Part shown: piece by piece, positions 33,551 through 44,240 of the stretch
How the letters are laid out: each line of letters begins with the position of its first letter
How positions within the stretch are numbered: the stretch's first letter is position 1
Assembly (NCBI RefSeq): GCF_006385135.1
Contig: NZ_CP041025.1
Span: 1,147,501 to 1,211,500, forward strand
Length of the DNA stretch: 64,000 nucleotides
Source: Paremcibacter congregatus
Lineage (GTDB): Bacteria > Pseudomonadota > Alphaproteobacteria > Sphingomonadales > Emcibacteraceae
Direction of reading: 5' to 3'
Notes under the pieces: generated by a model
Seen by the model: the letters and a program-made list of their open reading frames with translations, nothing else
Database searches by the model: none
What the model was told of the DNA's origin: nothing
Position numbers and translations under genes: made by a program

Positions 33551-34846
33551 ATGACAGAATTTGCCCCCCTCACGTCTGTTGAATTTTCTGAGCTTCTGAA
33601 AGGGATGACACCATCGGCGGGCGAGAGCATTGCCGTAGCGGTATCCGGTGGAGCGGACAGCCTGGCCCTGGCAATCCTGTTGGGTGAATGGGCCAAAGAC
33701 CATCAGGTTTTTCTGACGGCCCTGACCGTTGATCATGGCTTGCGTCCAGAAGCAGCGGCGGAAGCCCGTCAGGTGACCGAATGGCTCAATCGTTACGATA
33801 TTCCACATGTCACATTGACATGGGACGGGGCAAAGCCGGACAGCAATATCCAGGACGAAGCGCGGCGGGCCCGATATCGGCTGATGGGAAACTGGTGCCG
33901 GGAAGCCGACGTTCACAAGATTTTTCTTGCACATCATCAGGGCGATCAGGCGGAAACGTTTCTGATGCGCCTGTTGCGGGGCAGCGGTGTGGAAGGATTG
34001 GCGGCGATGGGTCGGGTGGCGCCTTACCCTGTGGCCGACCTGGCGGAAAACCGGGAAATCTGTCGCCCTCTATTAACGGTGGCGAAAGCGCGTCTGACGG
34101 CGACGCTGACGGCCCTGAACCAGATGTGGATTGAAGACCCCAGCAACCAGAATGAGAGCTATACCCGGGTCAGGGTTCGACGGTTGCTTGAAGAAAGTGA
34201 TCTGGAAGGCTTAACCGTGGAGCGTATGGCGCAGACCGCCGGGCGTATGGGACGGGTAAATGACCTGCTGCGGGATCTGATTGATGACCTGGCGCGCGCG
34301 GCGGTGACTTTTTATCCTGAAGGCTATGGTGAAATTGATCTGGCTCTTCTACGGGAGGCTCATGATGAAATCGCGCTGCGTCTGTTGGCGCGTGTCATCC
34401 GTCAGGTCAGCGGAGCAGCTTATGCCCCGAGGTTCAGCAAGCTGGAGGCGTTATATGAACGCCTACAGGGTGACACATTCAAAGGGCAAACTCTTGGAGG
34501 ATGTCGGGTCAGTCTTAGCCGGGGAGGTCGGCTCCTCATCCGTCGCGAGGCGGCGGCCATTACAGACGAATTCCTGATTGCCCCGGGAGAGCGCCGTTTG
34601 TGGGATGGGCGTTTCTGGGTTATGTCTGGCGCGCAGAAAGGTCGGGTTCGACGGCTTGATGAAAATTTGTGGCGTATCGCCTGCGAAAAAATCCCCGCGC
34701 TGAAGAAGGTGAAAATAAGCAAGGTTGTCAGGGATGCTTTGCCGTGTCTTTGTTATGATGAGACATCCTTTGTTTTGCCGCACTTTATCGGTACGGAGGA
34801 AGATGGTGGTTTTCAGGTTACTTTTATGATCGCGGAAACGTCATAA
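33551..34846 (+). CDS. tilS: tRNA(Ile)-lysidine synthase
   Basis: 431 residues. The PP-loop ATPase signature SGGADSLAL lies near residues 33-41, with ALTVDHGLRPEAAAEA and ARYRLMGNWC following; HHQGDQAETFLMRLLRGSG is the family's second signature. A C-terminal substrate-binding domain completes the protein. It converts C34 of tRNA-Ile(CAU) to lysidine so that it reads AUA, and is essential in bacteria. It starts nine bases after cpoB, as in many alphaproteobacteria. Confidence 0.95.
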   Translation: MTEFAPLTSVEFSELLKGMTPSAGESIAVAVSGGADSLALAILLGEWAKDHQVFLTALTVDHGLRPEAAAEARQVTEWLNRYDIPHVTLTWDGAKPDSNIQDEARRARYRLMGNWCREADVHKIFLAHHQGDQAETFLMRLLRGSGVEGLAAMGRVAPYPVADLAENREICRPLLTVAKARLTATLTALNQMWIEDPSNQNESYTRVRVRRLLEESDLEGLTVERMAQTAGRMGRVNDLLRDLIDDLARAAVTFYPEGYGEIDLALLREAHDEIALRLLARVIRQVSGAAYAPRFSKLEALYERLQGDTFKGQTLGGCRVSLSRGGRLLIRREAAAITDEFLIAPGERRLWDGRFWVMSGAQKGRVRRLDENLWRIACEKIPALKKVKISKVVRDALPCLCYDETSFVLPHFIGTEEDGGFQVTFMIAETS

Positions 34847-34974
34847 TAATATAGGTGTATTTTTAGGCGGATCAGGGATTTTCAAGATAAAAGTCATGCA
34901 TAAAATCAAAAAAAAGCAGACTTGGCTTGTTTGAAGCTGAAAAAACATTATTTATGTAAAGTGTATTAATATAG

Positions 34975-34996
34975 AGGGCGTTAAAATGAGCGCCCT
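34975..34996 (+). promoter_or_regulatory. small hairpin in the ftsH leader
   Basis: AGGGCG / CGCCCT six-bp stem with a 10-nt loop, 24 bases upstream of the ftsH ATG in an AT-rich leader. It could affect translation or mRNA stability; no known riboregulator motif is recognised. Confidence 0.35.
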
Positions 34997-35019
34997 ACAA
35001 ACGGAAAGATACGTGAAAC

Positions 35020-36948
35020 ATGGGACGTAATATTGCTTTATGGGCGATTATCATAATCCTCCTCCTGACCCTTTTCTCTGCCCTGAACGGCGGGGCGCGT
35101 CAGGACGCGCAGGTGGAAATTGACTTTTCGACTTTCCTCGACAAGGTGGAAAGCGGTCAGGTCAGTAAAGTCACCATTCAGGGCAATGATATTGTTGGCG
35201 AACTGGCTACAGGGGCCAATAATAAGTTTCATACCTTTGCCGCAGATTATCCTAACCTGGTGGCGGACCTGCGGGCAAAAGGGGTGCAAATTACCTCTTT
35301 GCCGGAAGACCGCGGATCTTTCCTCGGCTTTTTCCTGAACTGGTTGCCATTCCTGATCCTGATCGGGGTCTGGATTTTCTTCATGCGACAGATGCAGGGT
35401 GGCGGTAACAAGGCCATGGGGTTCGGTAAATCGAAAGCCAAGATGCTGACCGAACGTCACGGACGTGTGACTTTTGATGATGTCGCCGGCATTGATGAGG
35501 CGAAAGAAGAACTGGAAGAAATCGTCGAGTTCCTTCAGGACCCCCAGAAATTTGAACGTCTTGGCGGTACCATTCCCAAGGGTGCGTTGCTTGTGGGGCC
35601 TCCGGGCACAGGTAAGACATTGCTGGCGCGGGCGATTGCCGGCGAAGCCAATGTACCGTTTTTTACGATTTCGGGTTCCGACTTTGTTGAAATGTTTGTT
35701 GGCGTCGGCGCAAGCCGGGTGCGCGATATGTTTGAACAGGCCAAAAAGAATGCGCCTTGCATTATCTTTATCGACGAAATCGATGCGGTTGGACGTCACC
35801 GTGGCGCAGGCCTTGGTGGCGGCAATGATGAGCGTGAACAGACGCTGAACCAGTTGCTGGTTGAGATGGACGGTTTTGAAGCCAATGAAGGTGTGATCCT
35901 TGTTGCGGCGACCAACCGTCCCGATGTTCTGGACCCTGCCTTGCTGCGTCCGGGCCGTTTCGACCGTCAGGTCGTCGTGCCAAACCCGGATATCATTGGG
36001 CGGGAAAAAATCCTGAAAGTCCATATCAAGAAAACGCCAAAACTTGCGGCAGATGTTGATGTGCGGACCATTGCCCGGGGAACACCTGGTTTTTCCGGTG
36101 CGGATCTGGCCAATCTGGTGAACGAAGCCGCCTTGCTTGCCGCCCGTAAAAATAAACGGGTTGTCAGCATGTCTGATTTCGAGGAAGCCAAGGACAAGGT
36201 GATGATGGGCGCGGAGCGTCGTTCCATGGTCATGACCGAGGACGAAAAACGCATGACCGCCTTCCATGAAGCTGGCCATGCTCTTGTCGCGGCGAAATGT
36301 CCGGCATCCGATCCTATTCATAAAGCAACCATTATTCCGCGGGGGCGGGCGCTGGGCATGGTGATGCGCTTGCCGGAACGGGATAATTATTCCTATGCCC
36401 GGGAAAAGATGCATGCGGATCTGGCGGTGGCCATGGGCGGCCGTGTGGCTGAGGAAATATGTTTTGGTTATGACAAGGTGTCTTCCGGTGCATCCGGTGA
36501 TATCTCCATGGCGACAAAACTGGCCCGGTCAATGGTGACCAAATGGGGCATGAGCGAAAAGCTCGGCCTGCTGCAATATGGCGACAATCAGGAAGAAGTC
36601 TTCCTGGGACATTCCGTGGCGCGTAATCATGATATCTCTGATGAGACAGCCAAGCTGATTGATGAAGAAGTTCGGCGTATCGTTGACGAGAGTTATCAGA
36701 GAGCGAAGAAGATCCTGACGGAAAATCGCGACATGCTCGACAAGCTGGGCAATGCCTTGCTGGAGTTCGAGACCCTGACCGGTGATGAAATTGATGACAT
36801 CCTGAGTGGCAAGAGCCTGCATAAGGATTTGTCCAATGATGACAAACCGGAAGATACGCCGCACGCGGGTTCTGTGCCAAGTGCCGGTGTCAAACCGGGG
36901 GATGATAAGGATGGTCGTGTCGGGACTGACCCTGTACCGGAAAATTAA
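35020..36948 (+). CDS. ftsH: ATP-dependent zinc metalloprotease FtsH
   Basis: 642 residues. Two N-terminal transmembrane helices ([34 protein letters not shown] near 110) flank a periplasmic domain. The AAA+ domain has Walker [12 protein letters not shown] near 193, Walker [12 protein letters not shown] near 250 and the second region of homology RPGRFDRQV. The zinc site HEAGH lies near 415, with the third ligand Asp in the following protease helices. It degrades misfolded membrane proteins and regulators such as LpxC or sigma-32. The acidic C-terminal tail of about 35 residues is disordered. folP begins two bases after the stop. Confidence 0.97.
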   Translation: MGRNIALWAIIIILLLTLFSALNGGARQDAQVEIDFSTFLDKVESGQVSKVTIQGNDIVGELATGANNKFHTFAADYPNLVADLRAKGVQITSLPEDRGSFLGFFLNWLPFLILIGVWIFFMRQMQGGGNKAMGFGKSKAKMLTERHGRVTFDDVAGIDEAKEELEEIVEFLQDPQKFERLGGTIPKGALLVGPPGTGKTLLARAIAGEANVPFFTISGSDFVEMFVGVGASRVRDMFEQAKKNAPCIIFIDEIDAVGRHRGAGLGGGNDEREQTLNQLLVEMDGFEANEGVILVAATNRPDVLDPALLRPGRFDRQVVVPNPDIIGREKILKVHIKKTPKLAADVDVRTIARGTPGFSGADLANLVNEAALLAARKNKRVVSMSDFEEAKDKVMMGAERRSMVMTEDEKRMTAFHEAGHALVAAKCPASDPIHKATIIPRGRALGMVMRLPERDNYSYAREKMHADLAVAMGGRVAEEICFGYDKVSSGASGDISMATKLARSMVTKWGMSEKLGLLQYGDNQEEVFLGHSVARNHDISDETAKLIDEEVRRIVDESYQRAKKILTENRDMLDKLGNALLEFETLTGDEIDDILSGKSLHKDLSNDDKPEDTPHAGSVPSAGVKPGDDKDGRVGTDPVPEN

Positions 36949-36950
36949 GT

Positions 36951-38066
36951 ATGCACGGTCCTGTTGACAGTAAACTATATCTGCAGCCTCTGGGATTTCT
37001 CAGGGGCTGTCGTGCTTCCGGGGCGGTAAAGGATGGTCATGCCTGGTGGCTTGCCGGGGGACAGCAGGGCATAGGCCTGGCTTTCACACTGGTGCGCATC
37101 CTCTTTCGTCATGAGGGAATGGCTGTTGACGAGGTTACATTACCTGTCGGCCATATCGGTGATTATCAGGCCGACCTCAGTTCTTTTCATCAGGGCGAGA
37201 TGGATCGGTTGCTGGGGCAGATACAGGGCGTCAGGCCGCCATTGCCCTGTGGTGAAGGTCGAACCATAGCCTGGGACAAGCCTGTCATTCAGGGAATCGT
37301 TAATGTTACCCCGGACAGTTTTTCCGACGGCGGACGTTATGATCAGGCGGAAAAAGCGGTGGACCATGCGCTGGCTCTTATGGCCGCAGGAGCTGATATT
37401 ATTGATATCGGCGGGGAATCCACCCGTCCTGGCGCCGAGAAGGTTTCTATTGAAGAGGAGCTTTCCAGGGTAATCCCGGTGATTGACATGCTGGCGGCGC
37501 GATCCGTTCCCATATCGATTGACAGCCGCAACGCACGGGTGATGAAGGCGGCTCTCGGGGCGGGGGCGGCGATCGTGAATGATGTCAGTGCCCTTGGCCA
37601 TGATGGGGACGCCTTGAAACTGGTGGCGCAGCAAAACTGCCCGGTGATATTGATGCATGCACAGAAAACCCCTGATGTGATGCAGGACAACCCGCAATAT
37701 GATGATGTGCTTCTGGATGTTTATGATTATCTCGAACAGCGTCTGGAGGTCTGTCTGGCGGCGGGAATAGACCGTGCAAATCTGCTGGTTGACCCGGGGA
37801 TCGGATTTGGCAAGGCCTTGGAGCATAATCTGGCCCTGTTGTCTAACCTGTCTTTTTTCCATGGCTTGGGGGTGCCGGTTTTGCTCGGCGTATCCCGCAA
37901 AAGTTTTCTGGGGGCACTGTCACATGAACCGGAGGCATCTCAGCGGCTGGCGGGCTCTCTGGCGTCTGGTGTCGCAGGGTGGGAACAGGGGGTTCAAATT
38001 CTTCGGGTGCACGATGTTCGGGAAACCCGGCAGGCGCGGGATGTATGGCAACGTTTGACATTATGA
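36951..38066 (+). CDS. folP: dihydropteroate synthase with N-terminal extension
   Basis: 371 residues, about 100 more than E. coli FolP. The catalytic TIM barrel starts near 112 (KPVIQGIVNVTPDSFSDGG) with IDIGGESTRPGAE, SIDSRNARV, VNDVSALG, DPGIGFGK and GVSRKSFLG, all intact. It condenses p-aminobenzoate with dihydropterin pyrophosphate and is the sulfonamide target. The first 110 residues (YLQPLGFLRG...WWLAGGQQG) form an extension seen in many alphaproteobacterial FolPs, whose function is not known to me. The gene order ftsH-folP-glmM is conserved. Confidence 0.95.
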   Translation: MHGPVDSKLYLQPLGFLRGCRASGAVKDGHAWWLAGGQQGIGLAFTLVRILFRHEGMAVDEVTLPVGHIGDYQADLSSFHQGEMDRLLGQIQGVRPPLPCGEGRTIAWDKPVIQGIVNVTPDSFSDGGRYDQAEKAVDHALALMAAGADIIDIGGESTRPGAEKVSIEEELSRVIPVIDMLAARSVPISIDSRNARVMKAALGAGAAIVNDVSALGHDGDALKLVAQQNCPVILMHAQKTPDVMQDNPQYDDVLLDVYDYLEQRLEVCLAAGIDRANLLVDPGIGFGKALEHNLALLSNLSFFHGLGVPVLLGVSRKSFLGALSHEPEASQRLAGSLASGVAGWEQGVQILRVHDVRETRQARDVWQRLTL

Positions 38067-38213
38067 CCGTTTTGGCGAAATAAAGCTCTAAACTAGTCTG
38101 AATGTCCTATTTCCACCATATTCGCGGTGGAGTATAAACCCGTTCAGCAAGTATTAATATCTCAGTGTTAAGAGTATAAGTTAATAAATTCACTGTTAAA
38201 AAAGAAAAGATCT

Positions 38214-39575
38214 ATGGCACGGAAATATTTTGGGACGGACGGTATTCGCGGTAAAGCGAACGAAGGGAATATGACAGCAGAGGTTGCGATGCGGGTCGGT
38301 ATGGCCGCGGCAAAGCATTTTCTCCGTGGCGATCATCAGCACCGGGTGGTGATCGGTAAAGATACACGATTGTCAGGCTATATGCTGGAACCTGCGCTGA
38401 CGGCCGGGTTTATTTCATTAGGCATGGATGTGATTATGGTCGGGCCGATGCCGACACCGGCGGTCGCGATGTTGACCCGGTCTCTTCGGGCTGATCTGGG
38501 GGTCATGATTTCCGCATCTCATAACCCGTTCTTCGATAACGGTCTGAAATTATTCGGTCCGGACGGCAACAAGCTTTCTGATGAAATCGAACTGGAAATT
38601 GAACGCCGCATGGACAATGGCTATGCGGACAATCTTGTGCCGTCCGAGAAACTGGGCCGGGCGCAACGGTTGCATAATGCCGTCGGGCGTTATATTGAAT
38701 TTGCTAAAAACACTTTCCCGAAAAACCAGCGTCTTGATGGCCTGAAAATTGTTCTGGACTGCGCCAATGGGGCGGCTTATCGTTCGGCTCCCAGTGTGTT
38801 GTGGGAATTGGGCGCGGAAGTGGTTGCTCTGGGCGTGGAGCCTAATGGCAAGAATATCAATGATAAATGCGGCTCAACTCATCCGGAACTGATGTGTGAA
38901 AATGTGGTGTTGCATGGTGCGGATATCGGTATTGCCCTTGATGGTGACGCCGATCGTCTGATCGTATGCGATGAGCATGGCCAGATCATTGACGGTGATC
39001 AGTTGATGGCGACGGTTGCGACGCATTTGAAAGATATCGGGGAATTGCGCGGCAACGCCCTGGCGGCGACTGTGATGTCCAATCTCGGGCTTGAAAAATA
39101 TCTTGAATCTATCGGCATTGAACTGGTGCGCACTCAGGTTGGCGATCGTTATGTGGTGGCCGCCATGCGGGAAAAAGGGCTTAACCTTGGCGGGGAGCAG
39201 TCCGGTCATATCGTGCTGAGTGATTATGCGACGACCGGTGACGGTCTGATCGCGGCCTTGCAGATCCTGTCCGTTCTGGTATCCACGGGAAAACCCGTCA
39301 GTGACATATGTAATCTGTATACCGCCTATCCCCAGCTGTTAAAAAACACCCGTTATATGGCCGGGACAGATCCGTTAATGCAGAAGTCTGTTATCGCCGC
39401 GATTGAGGCCGGAGAAGCACGTCTAAAAGATACTGGCCGGGTGTTGATCCGCAAATCCGGAACAGAACCTGTTATCCGGGTAATGGCGGAAGGTCAGGAT
39501 GAAACATTGATCACGGCAGTTGTCGATGATATCATTGCTTCCATCGAAGAATTACAGCTTAAAAAGACCGGCTAG
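38214..39575 (+). CDS. glmM: phosphoglucosamine mutase
   Basis: 453 residues. Starts [16 protein letters not shown]; the phosphoserine loop is [14 protein letters not shown] (Ser near 102), metal-binding ALDGDADR lies near 243, GEQSGHI near 327 and the phosphate-binding [12 protein letters not shown] near 415. It interconverts glucosamine-6-phosphate and glucosamine-1-phosphate for UDP-GlcNAc, feeding peptidoglycan and LPS. It is 147 bases after folP, a gap that includes a weak TCCACC/GGTGGA hairpin (38112-38131). Confidence 0.97.
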   Translation: MARKYFGTDGIRGKANEGNMTAEVAMRVGMAAAKHFLRGDHQHRVVIGKDTRLSGYMLEPALTAGFISLGMDVIMVGPMPTPAVAMLTRSLRADLGVMISASHNPFFDNGLKLFGPDGNKLSDEIELEIERRMDNGYADNLVPSEKLGRAQRLHNAVGRYIEFAKNTFPKNQRLDGLKIVLDCANGAAYRSAPSVLWELGAEVVALGVEPNGKNINDKCGSTHPELMCENVVLHGADIGIALDGDADRLIVCDEHGQIIDGDQLMATVATHLKDIGELRGNALAATVMSNLGLEKYLESIGIELVRTQVGDRYVVAAMREKGLNLGGEQSGHIVLSDYATTGDGLIAALQILSVLVSTGKPVSDICNLYTAYPQLLKNTRYMAGTDPLMQKSVIAAIEAGEARLKDTGRVLIRKSGTEPVIRVMAEGQDETLITAVVDDIIASIEELQLKKTG

Positions 39576-39584
39576 CCACGTCTC

Positions 39585-40388
39585 ATGCATAAATCCATTC
39601 ATGGAAAGATACTCACCATCGCCGGGTCTGATCCCAGCGGTGGCGCAGGTATTCAGGCCGACATCAAGACCATTGCGGCGCTTGGGGGCTATGCCATGGC
39701 GGCGATCACCTGTCTTACGGTTCAGAACAGCCTGAAGGTATATGACAGTCACCCTGTTGCGGCGGAAATCGTCAGCGCCCAGGTGCGGGCGGTAATGGAG
39801 GATATGCCACCGGACGCCATAAAGCTTGGCATGTTGGGGACGGCGGAAATAGTTGAAAGTCTGGCGGCGTTATTGCGTCAGCTTCCCCCCGTTCCCCTGG
39901 TGGTTGATCCGGTCATCCTGTCGACCAGCGGGCATGAACTGCTCAGTCCGCGCGGGATTGATATCATGAAGCAGGATGTGTTCCCCCTGATCACGCTTCT
40001 TACCCCCAACCTGGGGGAGGCGGCAAAATTGCTGGACGGGCCGGAGATCACAACAGTGGCGGAAATGAAACAGGCGGGGGAGAAACTCCGCGCCCTTGGC
40101 CCGGAATCCGTACTGATCAAGGGAGGGCATTTGTCCGCCGATATCCTGACGGATGTTCTGGTGTGCAGCGAAGGGGTTTTTGAATATAGCAGCCCTGCGA
40201 TAAAAACCCGCCATACCCACGGAACCGGTTGTACGCTGGCCTCGGCAATCGCCACAGGACTGGCGCAGGGCAAAGGGGTGCTGACAGGGGTGGAACAGGC
40301 CCGTGAATACGTCCAGAAAGCAATTTCTGCCGCGCCGGGCTTTGGGGCGGGCAATGGTCCATTAAATCACAGCGTTTTTCTTGATTAA
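39585..40388 (+). CDS. thiD: hydroxymethylpyrimidine/phosphomethylpyrimidine kinase
   Basis: 267 residues, ribokinase fold. ILTIAGSDPSGGAGIQADIKT at the start binds HMP; the middle has DPVILSTSGHELL and TPNLGEAAKLL, and the anion hole HTHGTGCTLASAIATGLAQG is C-terminal with the catalytic Cys/Asp region. The enzyme phosphorylates HMP and HMP-P for thiamine synthesis or salvage. It lies nine bases after glmM, probably in the same transcript. There is no thiE or TPP riboswitch nearby. Confidence 0.95.
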   Translation: MHKSIHGKILTIAGSDPSGGAGIQADIKTIAALGGYAMAAITCLTVQNSLKVYDSHPVAAEIVSAQVRAVMEDMPPDAIKLGMLGTAEIVESLAALLRQLPPVPLVVDPVILSTSGHELLSPRGIDIMKQDVFPLITLLTPNLGEAAKLLDGPEITTVAEMKQAGEKLRALGPESVLIKGGHLSADILTDVLVCSEGVFEYSSPAIKTRHTHGTGCTLASAIATGLAQGKGVLTGVEQAREYVQKAISAAPGFGAGNGPLNHSVFLD

Positions 40389-40456
40389 TCAATTATCCCG
40401 CTATAGTATTACCCAAGTTGTATAAAATAATAATCATGATAATCGGGAAATCACAC

Positions 40457-42832
40457 ATGAAGAAGTTCTTCCTGCTTGGGATAATAGCAGTATTCAGTTG
40501 CGTTTCGGCCAATCTGGCCAGTGCACAAACCACCGAACAATTAAATGATGTCTTTCGTCAGCTTAGCGATGAAGTGTTGCCGACACCAAATGTCTATCGC
40601 ACGGCATCCGGCGCGCCGGGTCATAAATACTGGCAGCAGCAGGCGGACTACAAGATTGATGTGACGCTGGATGATGACAAGCAGCGCATTATCGGTTCGG
40701 CCGAGGTGAAATATTATAATAACAGTCCCGATACGCTGCGGTACTTATGGATACAGCTGGACCAGAACCGGTTCGCCCATAATTCAGGCCAGGACAAATC
40801 GGCTTTCTCCTCTGCCGATGCAAAAGCCGGCTATGGTGCAATCCGGGCCGAGGTATATAAAGAGACCTATGAGGGCGGGTATAAAATTTCCCGGGTGACG
40901 GACAGTGGCGGGGCGCCACTGCCACATGTGATCAATGACACGATGATGCGGATTGACCTGCCGACGCCGTTGCGTCCGGGCCAGAAGATCAGCTTCAATA
41001 TCGACTGGTCTTATAACGTGCTGGATGCGACCATTATCGGTGCTCGGGGCGGCAAGGAATTCTTCAAGGAAGATGGCAATTATATTTATGAAATTGCCCA
41101 GTGGTTCCCGCGCATGGCAGCCTATTCCGATTATGATGGCTGGACCAACAAGCAGTTCCTTGGCAATGGCGAATTCACTCTGGAATTCGGGGATTATGAA
41201 GTTGCCATTACGGTGCCGGCGGATCATGTGGTTTCCGCGACGGGTGTTCTGCAAAACCCCCGAGACGTCCTGTCCAGTGTAGAACGCGAACGCCTTGAAA
41301 AGGCCAAAACGTCTAAAACGCCGGTAATGATCGTCACAACGGAAGATGCGGCGGCGAAGCTCGAGAAACGGGCGACAACAACCAAGACATGGCGTTTCAA
41401 GGCCAATAACGTGCGTGATTTTGCTTTCGCGTCTTCGCGCAAATTCTTGTGGGACGCACAGGGTTTTTACCAGAAAGAAAACGACAAAACCGTTATGGCG
41501 ATGTCTTTCTACCCGGAAGAAGGCAATCCGATCTGGTCTGCCTATTCCACGCAGGCAATTATTCACACACTGGAAGTTTATAACCGCTATTCCCTGGTGT
41601 ATCCATATCCTGTGGCCATTTCCGTAAACGGGCCTGTCGGGGGTATGGAATATCCGATGATCTGTTTCAACGGTCCGCGTCCGACCTTGGATAAAAAGAC
41701 GGGAAAGAAAACCTATAGCCGCCGTACCAAATATGGTTTGATCTCTGTGATCATTCATGAGGTCGGGCACAATTATTTCCCGATGATCGTCAATTCCGAC
41801 GAACGCCAATGGACATGGATGGATGAAGGCCTCAACACCTTCTTGCAGAATCTGGCGGAAGAAGAATGGGAAAAGGATTATCCGACCCGTCGGGCCGAGC
41901 CTTACCAGATCGTCAATTACATGAAAAGCACCAAACAGGTGCCAATCATGACCAACAGCGAATCCATCCTGCAGTTCGGCAATAATGCATATGCGAAACC
42001 GGCCATCGCCCTGCGTATCCTGCGGGAAACTGTAATGGGCAGAGAGCTGTTTGATTTTGCGTTCCGGGAATATTCCCGGCGTTGGAAGTTCAAGCGGCCG
42101 ACCCCATCTGATTTCTTCCGTACTATGGAAGACGCCAGTGGTGTTGATCTCGACTGGTTCTGGCGTGGCTGGTTCTATACCACGCAGCATGTCGATGTCT
42201 CTTTGGACAAGGTCGAGCGTTTTAATATTGATACCAAGGATCCGGAAATCGAAGAGGCCATCAAGCGGGCGAAAGATCAGGAAAAGGGTCTGACACCGGC
42301 GCGCCGCGCGGATCAGGAACTTGAAAAACGCACGGATCGTTTCCCGGAATTGCTCGATTTCTATAACGAGCATGATGAATTCACGGTCACCAACAAGCAA
42401 CGCAATGACTATACAAGCCTGATCAAGGGGCTGGAAGACTGGCAGAAAGCGCTGTTGTCCAACAAGTCCAATATTTACAAATTGCATTTCAGCAATATCG
42501 GCGGTCTTGTAATGCCATTACCTCTGGAAGTGACTTATGAAGATGGCAGCAAGGAAGAGATTCGCATTAATGCGGAAATCTGGCGCAAAAATGCCAAGAA
42601 GGTCACGCGCGCGCTGATCACCGACAAGGTGATTGCCTCGATCAGCGTTGATCCTTACTGGGAGATTGCTGATACCAATATGGAGAATAATCATTATCCG
42701 CGGCGGATTGAGAAATCCCGCTTTGAGCTGATCAAGCGCAAAAAGAGCCGCGACATGATGAAAGAGTTCGAAACCAAGCTGAAAAGCGAGGATGACGACA
42801 AAAAAGAGAAAGAGGACTCGCCTGAAAAATGA
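40457..42832 (+). CDS. M1-family zinc metallopeptidase (secreted aminopeptidase)
   Basis: 791 residues from ATG 40457, the first codon of a clear signal peptide (MKKFFLLGIIAVFSCVSANLASAQ); GGAAA precedes it. The M1 catalytic domain contains GPVGGMEYPM (a GxMEN-like motif) and the zinc site HEVGH (H434, H438) followed by E457, exactly 18 residues on. The C-terminal region after about 590 is charged and ends in a Lys/Asp/Glu-rich tail. It is expected in the periplasm, removing N-terminal residues from peptides. The DUF6702 gene overlaps its stop by four bases, a frequent pairing. Confidence 0.92.
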   Translation: MKKFFLLGIIAVFSCVSANLASAQTTEQLNDVFRQLSDEVLPTPNVYRTASGAPGHKYWQQQADYKIDVTLDDDKQRIIGSAEVKYYNNSPDTLRYLWIQLDQNRFAHNSGQDKSAFSSADAKAGYGAIRAEVYKETYEGGYKISRVTDSGGAPLPHVINDTMMRIDLPTPLRPGQKISFNIDWSYNVLDATIIGARGGKEFFKEDGNYIYEIAQWFPRMAAYSDYDGWTNKQFLGNGEFTLEFGDYEVAITVPADHVVSATGVLQNPRDVLSSVERERLEKAKTSKTPVMIVTTEDAAAKLEKRATTTKTWRFKANNVRDFAFASSRKFLWDAQGFYQKENDKTVMAMSFYPEEGNPIWSAYSTQAIIHTLEVYNRYSLVYPYPVAISVNGPVGGMEYPMICFNGPRPTLDKKTGKKTYSRRTKYGLISVIIHEVGHNYFPMIVNSDERQWTWMDEGLNTFLQNLAEEEWEKDYPTRRAEPYQIVNYMKSTKQVPIMTNSESILQFGNNAYAKPAIALRILRETVMGRELFDFAFREYSRRWKFKRPTPSDFFRTMEDASGVDLDWFWRGWFYTTQHVDVSLDKVERFNIDTKDPEIEEAIKRAKDQEKGLTPARRADQELEKRTDRFPELLDFYNEHDEFTVTNKQRNDYTSLIKGLEDWQKALLSNKSNIYKLHFSNIGGLVMPLPLEVTYEDGSKEEIRINAEIWRKNAKKVTRALITDKVIASISVDPYWEIADTNMENNHYPRRIEKSRFELIKRKKSRDMMKEFETKLKSEDDDKKEKEDSPEK

Positions 42833-43338
42833 GGGTTCTGAAACCGGCTCTTTTGAGTTTGATGATATTGGTGTGCGTGGCTCAGGTGGGCCACGCACAC
42901 CGCTTTTATGCCGCTTTTACGCAGATTGACCTGCGGGAAAAAAAGCAAACAGTGGAAATCGTCCATCGGTTGTTCACCCATGATGTGGAAGATATGCTGC
43001 AAGTCACGGTCGGCAATCCGGCGGGACTTGGAGAAAAGGAACTCGAGGCCTTGTTGCGGGACTTTGTGGAGGGGGCCTTTGCGTTGTATGACGGGGAGGG
43101 GCAACGGTTGCCGCTCAGCTGGATCGGTATGGAGTATGCCACGGACAATGTGCTGATTTATCAGGAGGCGCCGCTGCCGGCGGACCCATCTCAGTTCACC
43201 GTTATCAATCGCTTGTTTATGAAGCAGTTTGAGGAACAGAAAAACACGGTCAATGTGGAAATGAATGGCGACATCCGCACCCGCATTTTCACCAAGGGTC
43301 GGGAACGGCAAAAGGTGAGTTTTACTGAGGGGGAGTGA
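42829..43338 (+). CDS. DUF6702 family exported protein
   Basis: 169 residues. An N-terminal signal peptide (ALLSLMILVCVAQVGHAH) is followed by a beta-rich domain with HRFYAAFTQIDLREKKQTVEIVHRLFTHDVE near the start and VINRLFMKQFEEQKNTVNVEM near 125. These features match the DUF6702 proteins that accompany M1 peptidases in marine bacteria. There are no catalytic motifs. Overlap (ATGA) with the M1 gene implies coupled expression; it may be an accessory or chaperone-like partner, which is inference. Confidence 0.8.
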   Translation: MRVLKPALLSLMILVCVAQVGHAHRFYAAFTQIDLREKKQTVEIVHRLFTHDVEDMLQVTVGNPAGLGEKELEALLRDFVEGAFALYDGEGQRLPLSWIGMEYATDNVLIYQEAPLPADPSQFTVINRLFMKQFEEQKNTVNVEMNGDIRTRIFTKGRERQKVSFTEGE

Positions 43339-43406
43339 TCTGTCTCCTTTCTTCTTTTATCACCCCGGGCCTGATCCGGGAGCATCGTAATATCGCTAAA
43401 GGTGTG

Positions 43407-44237
43407 TCAGTTCACGTTACTTTCCGTAAACACCACTAATCCGTCTTCCGTAATGCCCACTGTATGTTCGAGTTGTGCGCTCAGGCTTCTGTCGCGGGTG
43501 ACGGCGGTCCAGTTATCGCTCAGGACCTTGGTTTCCGGGCGGCCAATGTTCAGGATCGGTTCGATGGTGAAGATCATGCCGGGGCGCAACATTGGGCCTG
43601 GCTCCTCCGCCTCTGCATGGAGCACTTCCGGGTTGTCATGGAAGGTCAGCCCGATGCCATGGCCGCAGAATTCGGTGGCAATGCTGTAGCCATAGGCGCA
43701 GGCCACCTGTTCGCAGGCGATGCCAATGTCGTTGAGATAGTTTCCCGGCCGGGCGGCGGCCATGCCGGCGGCAAGCGCCTTCTCTGTGGCTTCCAGTAAT
43801 CTGCGCGCTTTGATCGGGGCGGCTCCCCCGACCACAAACATTCGGCTGGTGTCCCCGTGCCAGTGATTTTCTTCCGGCCCGTCAAAGCGCGGGCTTACAT
43901 CAATATTGACGATGTCGCCCTTTTTCAGGATCTTGCGGTCGCTGGGAATGCCATGCACCGCTACATGATTGACCGAGATGCAGCTTGCATGTTGATAGCC
44001 GTGATAGCCGACAGTGGCCGGCAGTGTGTCGCGGCTGATCATGTAAGCGTGGATCAGGCCATCCAGCGCCAGAGTAGAGATGCCGGGGACAACATGGGGC
44101 GTAATATGGTCAAGTGTTTCCGCCGCGATCCGGCCGATCTTGGCCATCTGGGCGAAATCGTCTTTCGTATGCAGGGTGATGGGGCCATGAGGGTAGCCTT
44201 CCAGGATTTCCTGACAACGCTGAGTGGGAAAATTCAT
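43407..44237 (-). CDS. map: type I methionine aminopeptidase
   Basis: 276 residues. The pita-bread fold ligands are all present: H in VNHVAVHGIPSD, D in VNIDVSPRFDG, D in GDTSRMF, H in EFCGHGIGLTFHDNPEV, E in IFTIEPILN and a terminal E in LEHTVGIT. It removes the initiator Met from nascent proteins using two metal ions. It is convergent with the DUF6702 gene and follows a TetR regulator by three bases on the same strand, so they may share a transcript. Confidence 0.95.
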   Translation of the reverse strand: MNFPTQRCQEILEGYPHGPITLHTKDDFAQMAKIGRIAAETLDHITPHVVPGISTLALDGLIHAYMISRDTLPATVGYHGYQHASCISVNHVAVHGIPSDRKILKKGDIVNIDVSPRFDGPEENHWHGDTSRMFVVGGAAPIKARRLLEATEKALAAGMAAARPGNYLNDIGIACEQVACAYGYSIATEFCGHGIGLTFHDNPEVLHAEAEEPGPMLRPGMIFTIEPILNIGRPETKVLSDNWTAVTRDRSLSAQLEHTVGITEDGLVVFTESNVN

Positions 44238-44240
44238 ATC

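Noticed and set aside
40784-42487. 567-codon minus-strand frame inside the M1 peptidase gene
   Set aside because: The plus-strand product has an intact signal peptide and HEVGH-x18-E zinc site, so the antisense frame is a shadow.
43364-43380. CCCGG/CCGGG hairpin between the DUF6702 and map genes as a terminator
   Set aside because: Only a 5-bp stem without a T run; too weak to list as a feature.
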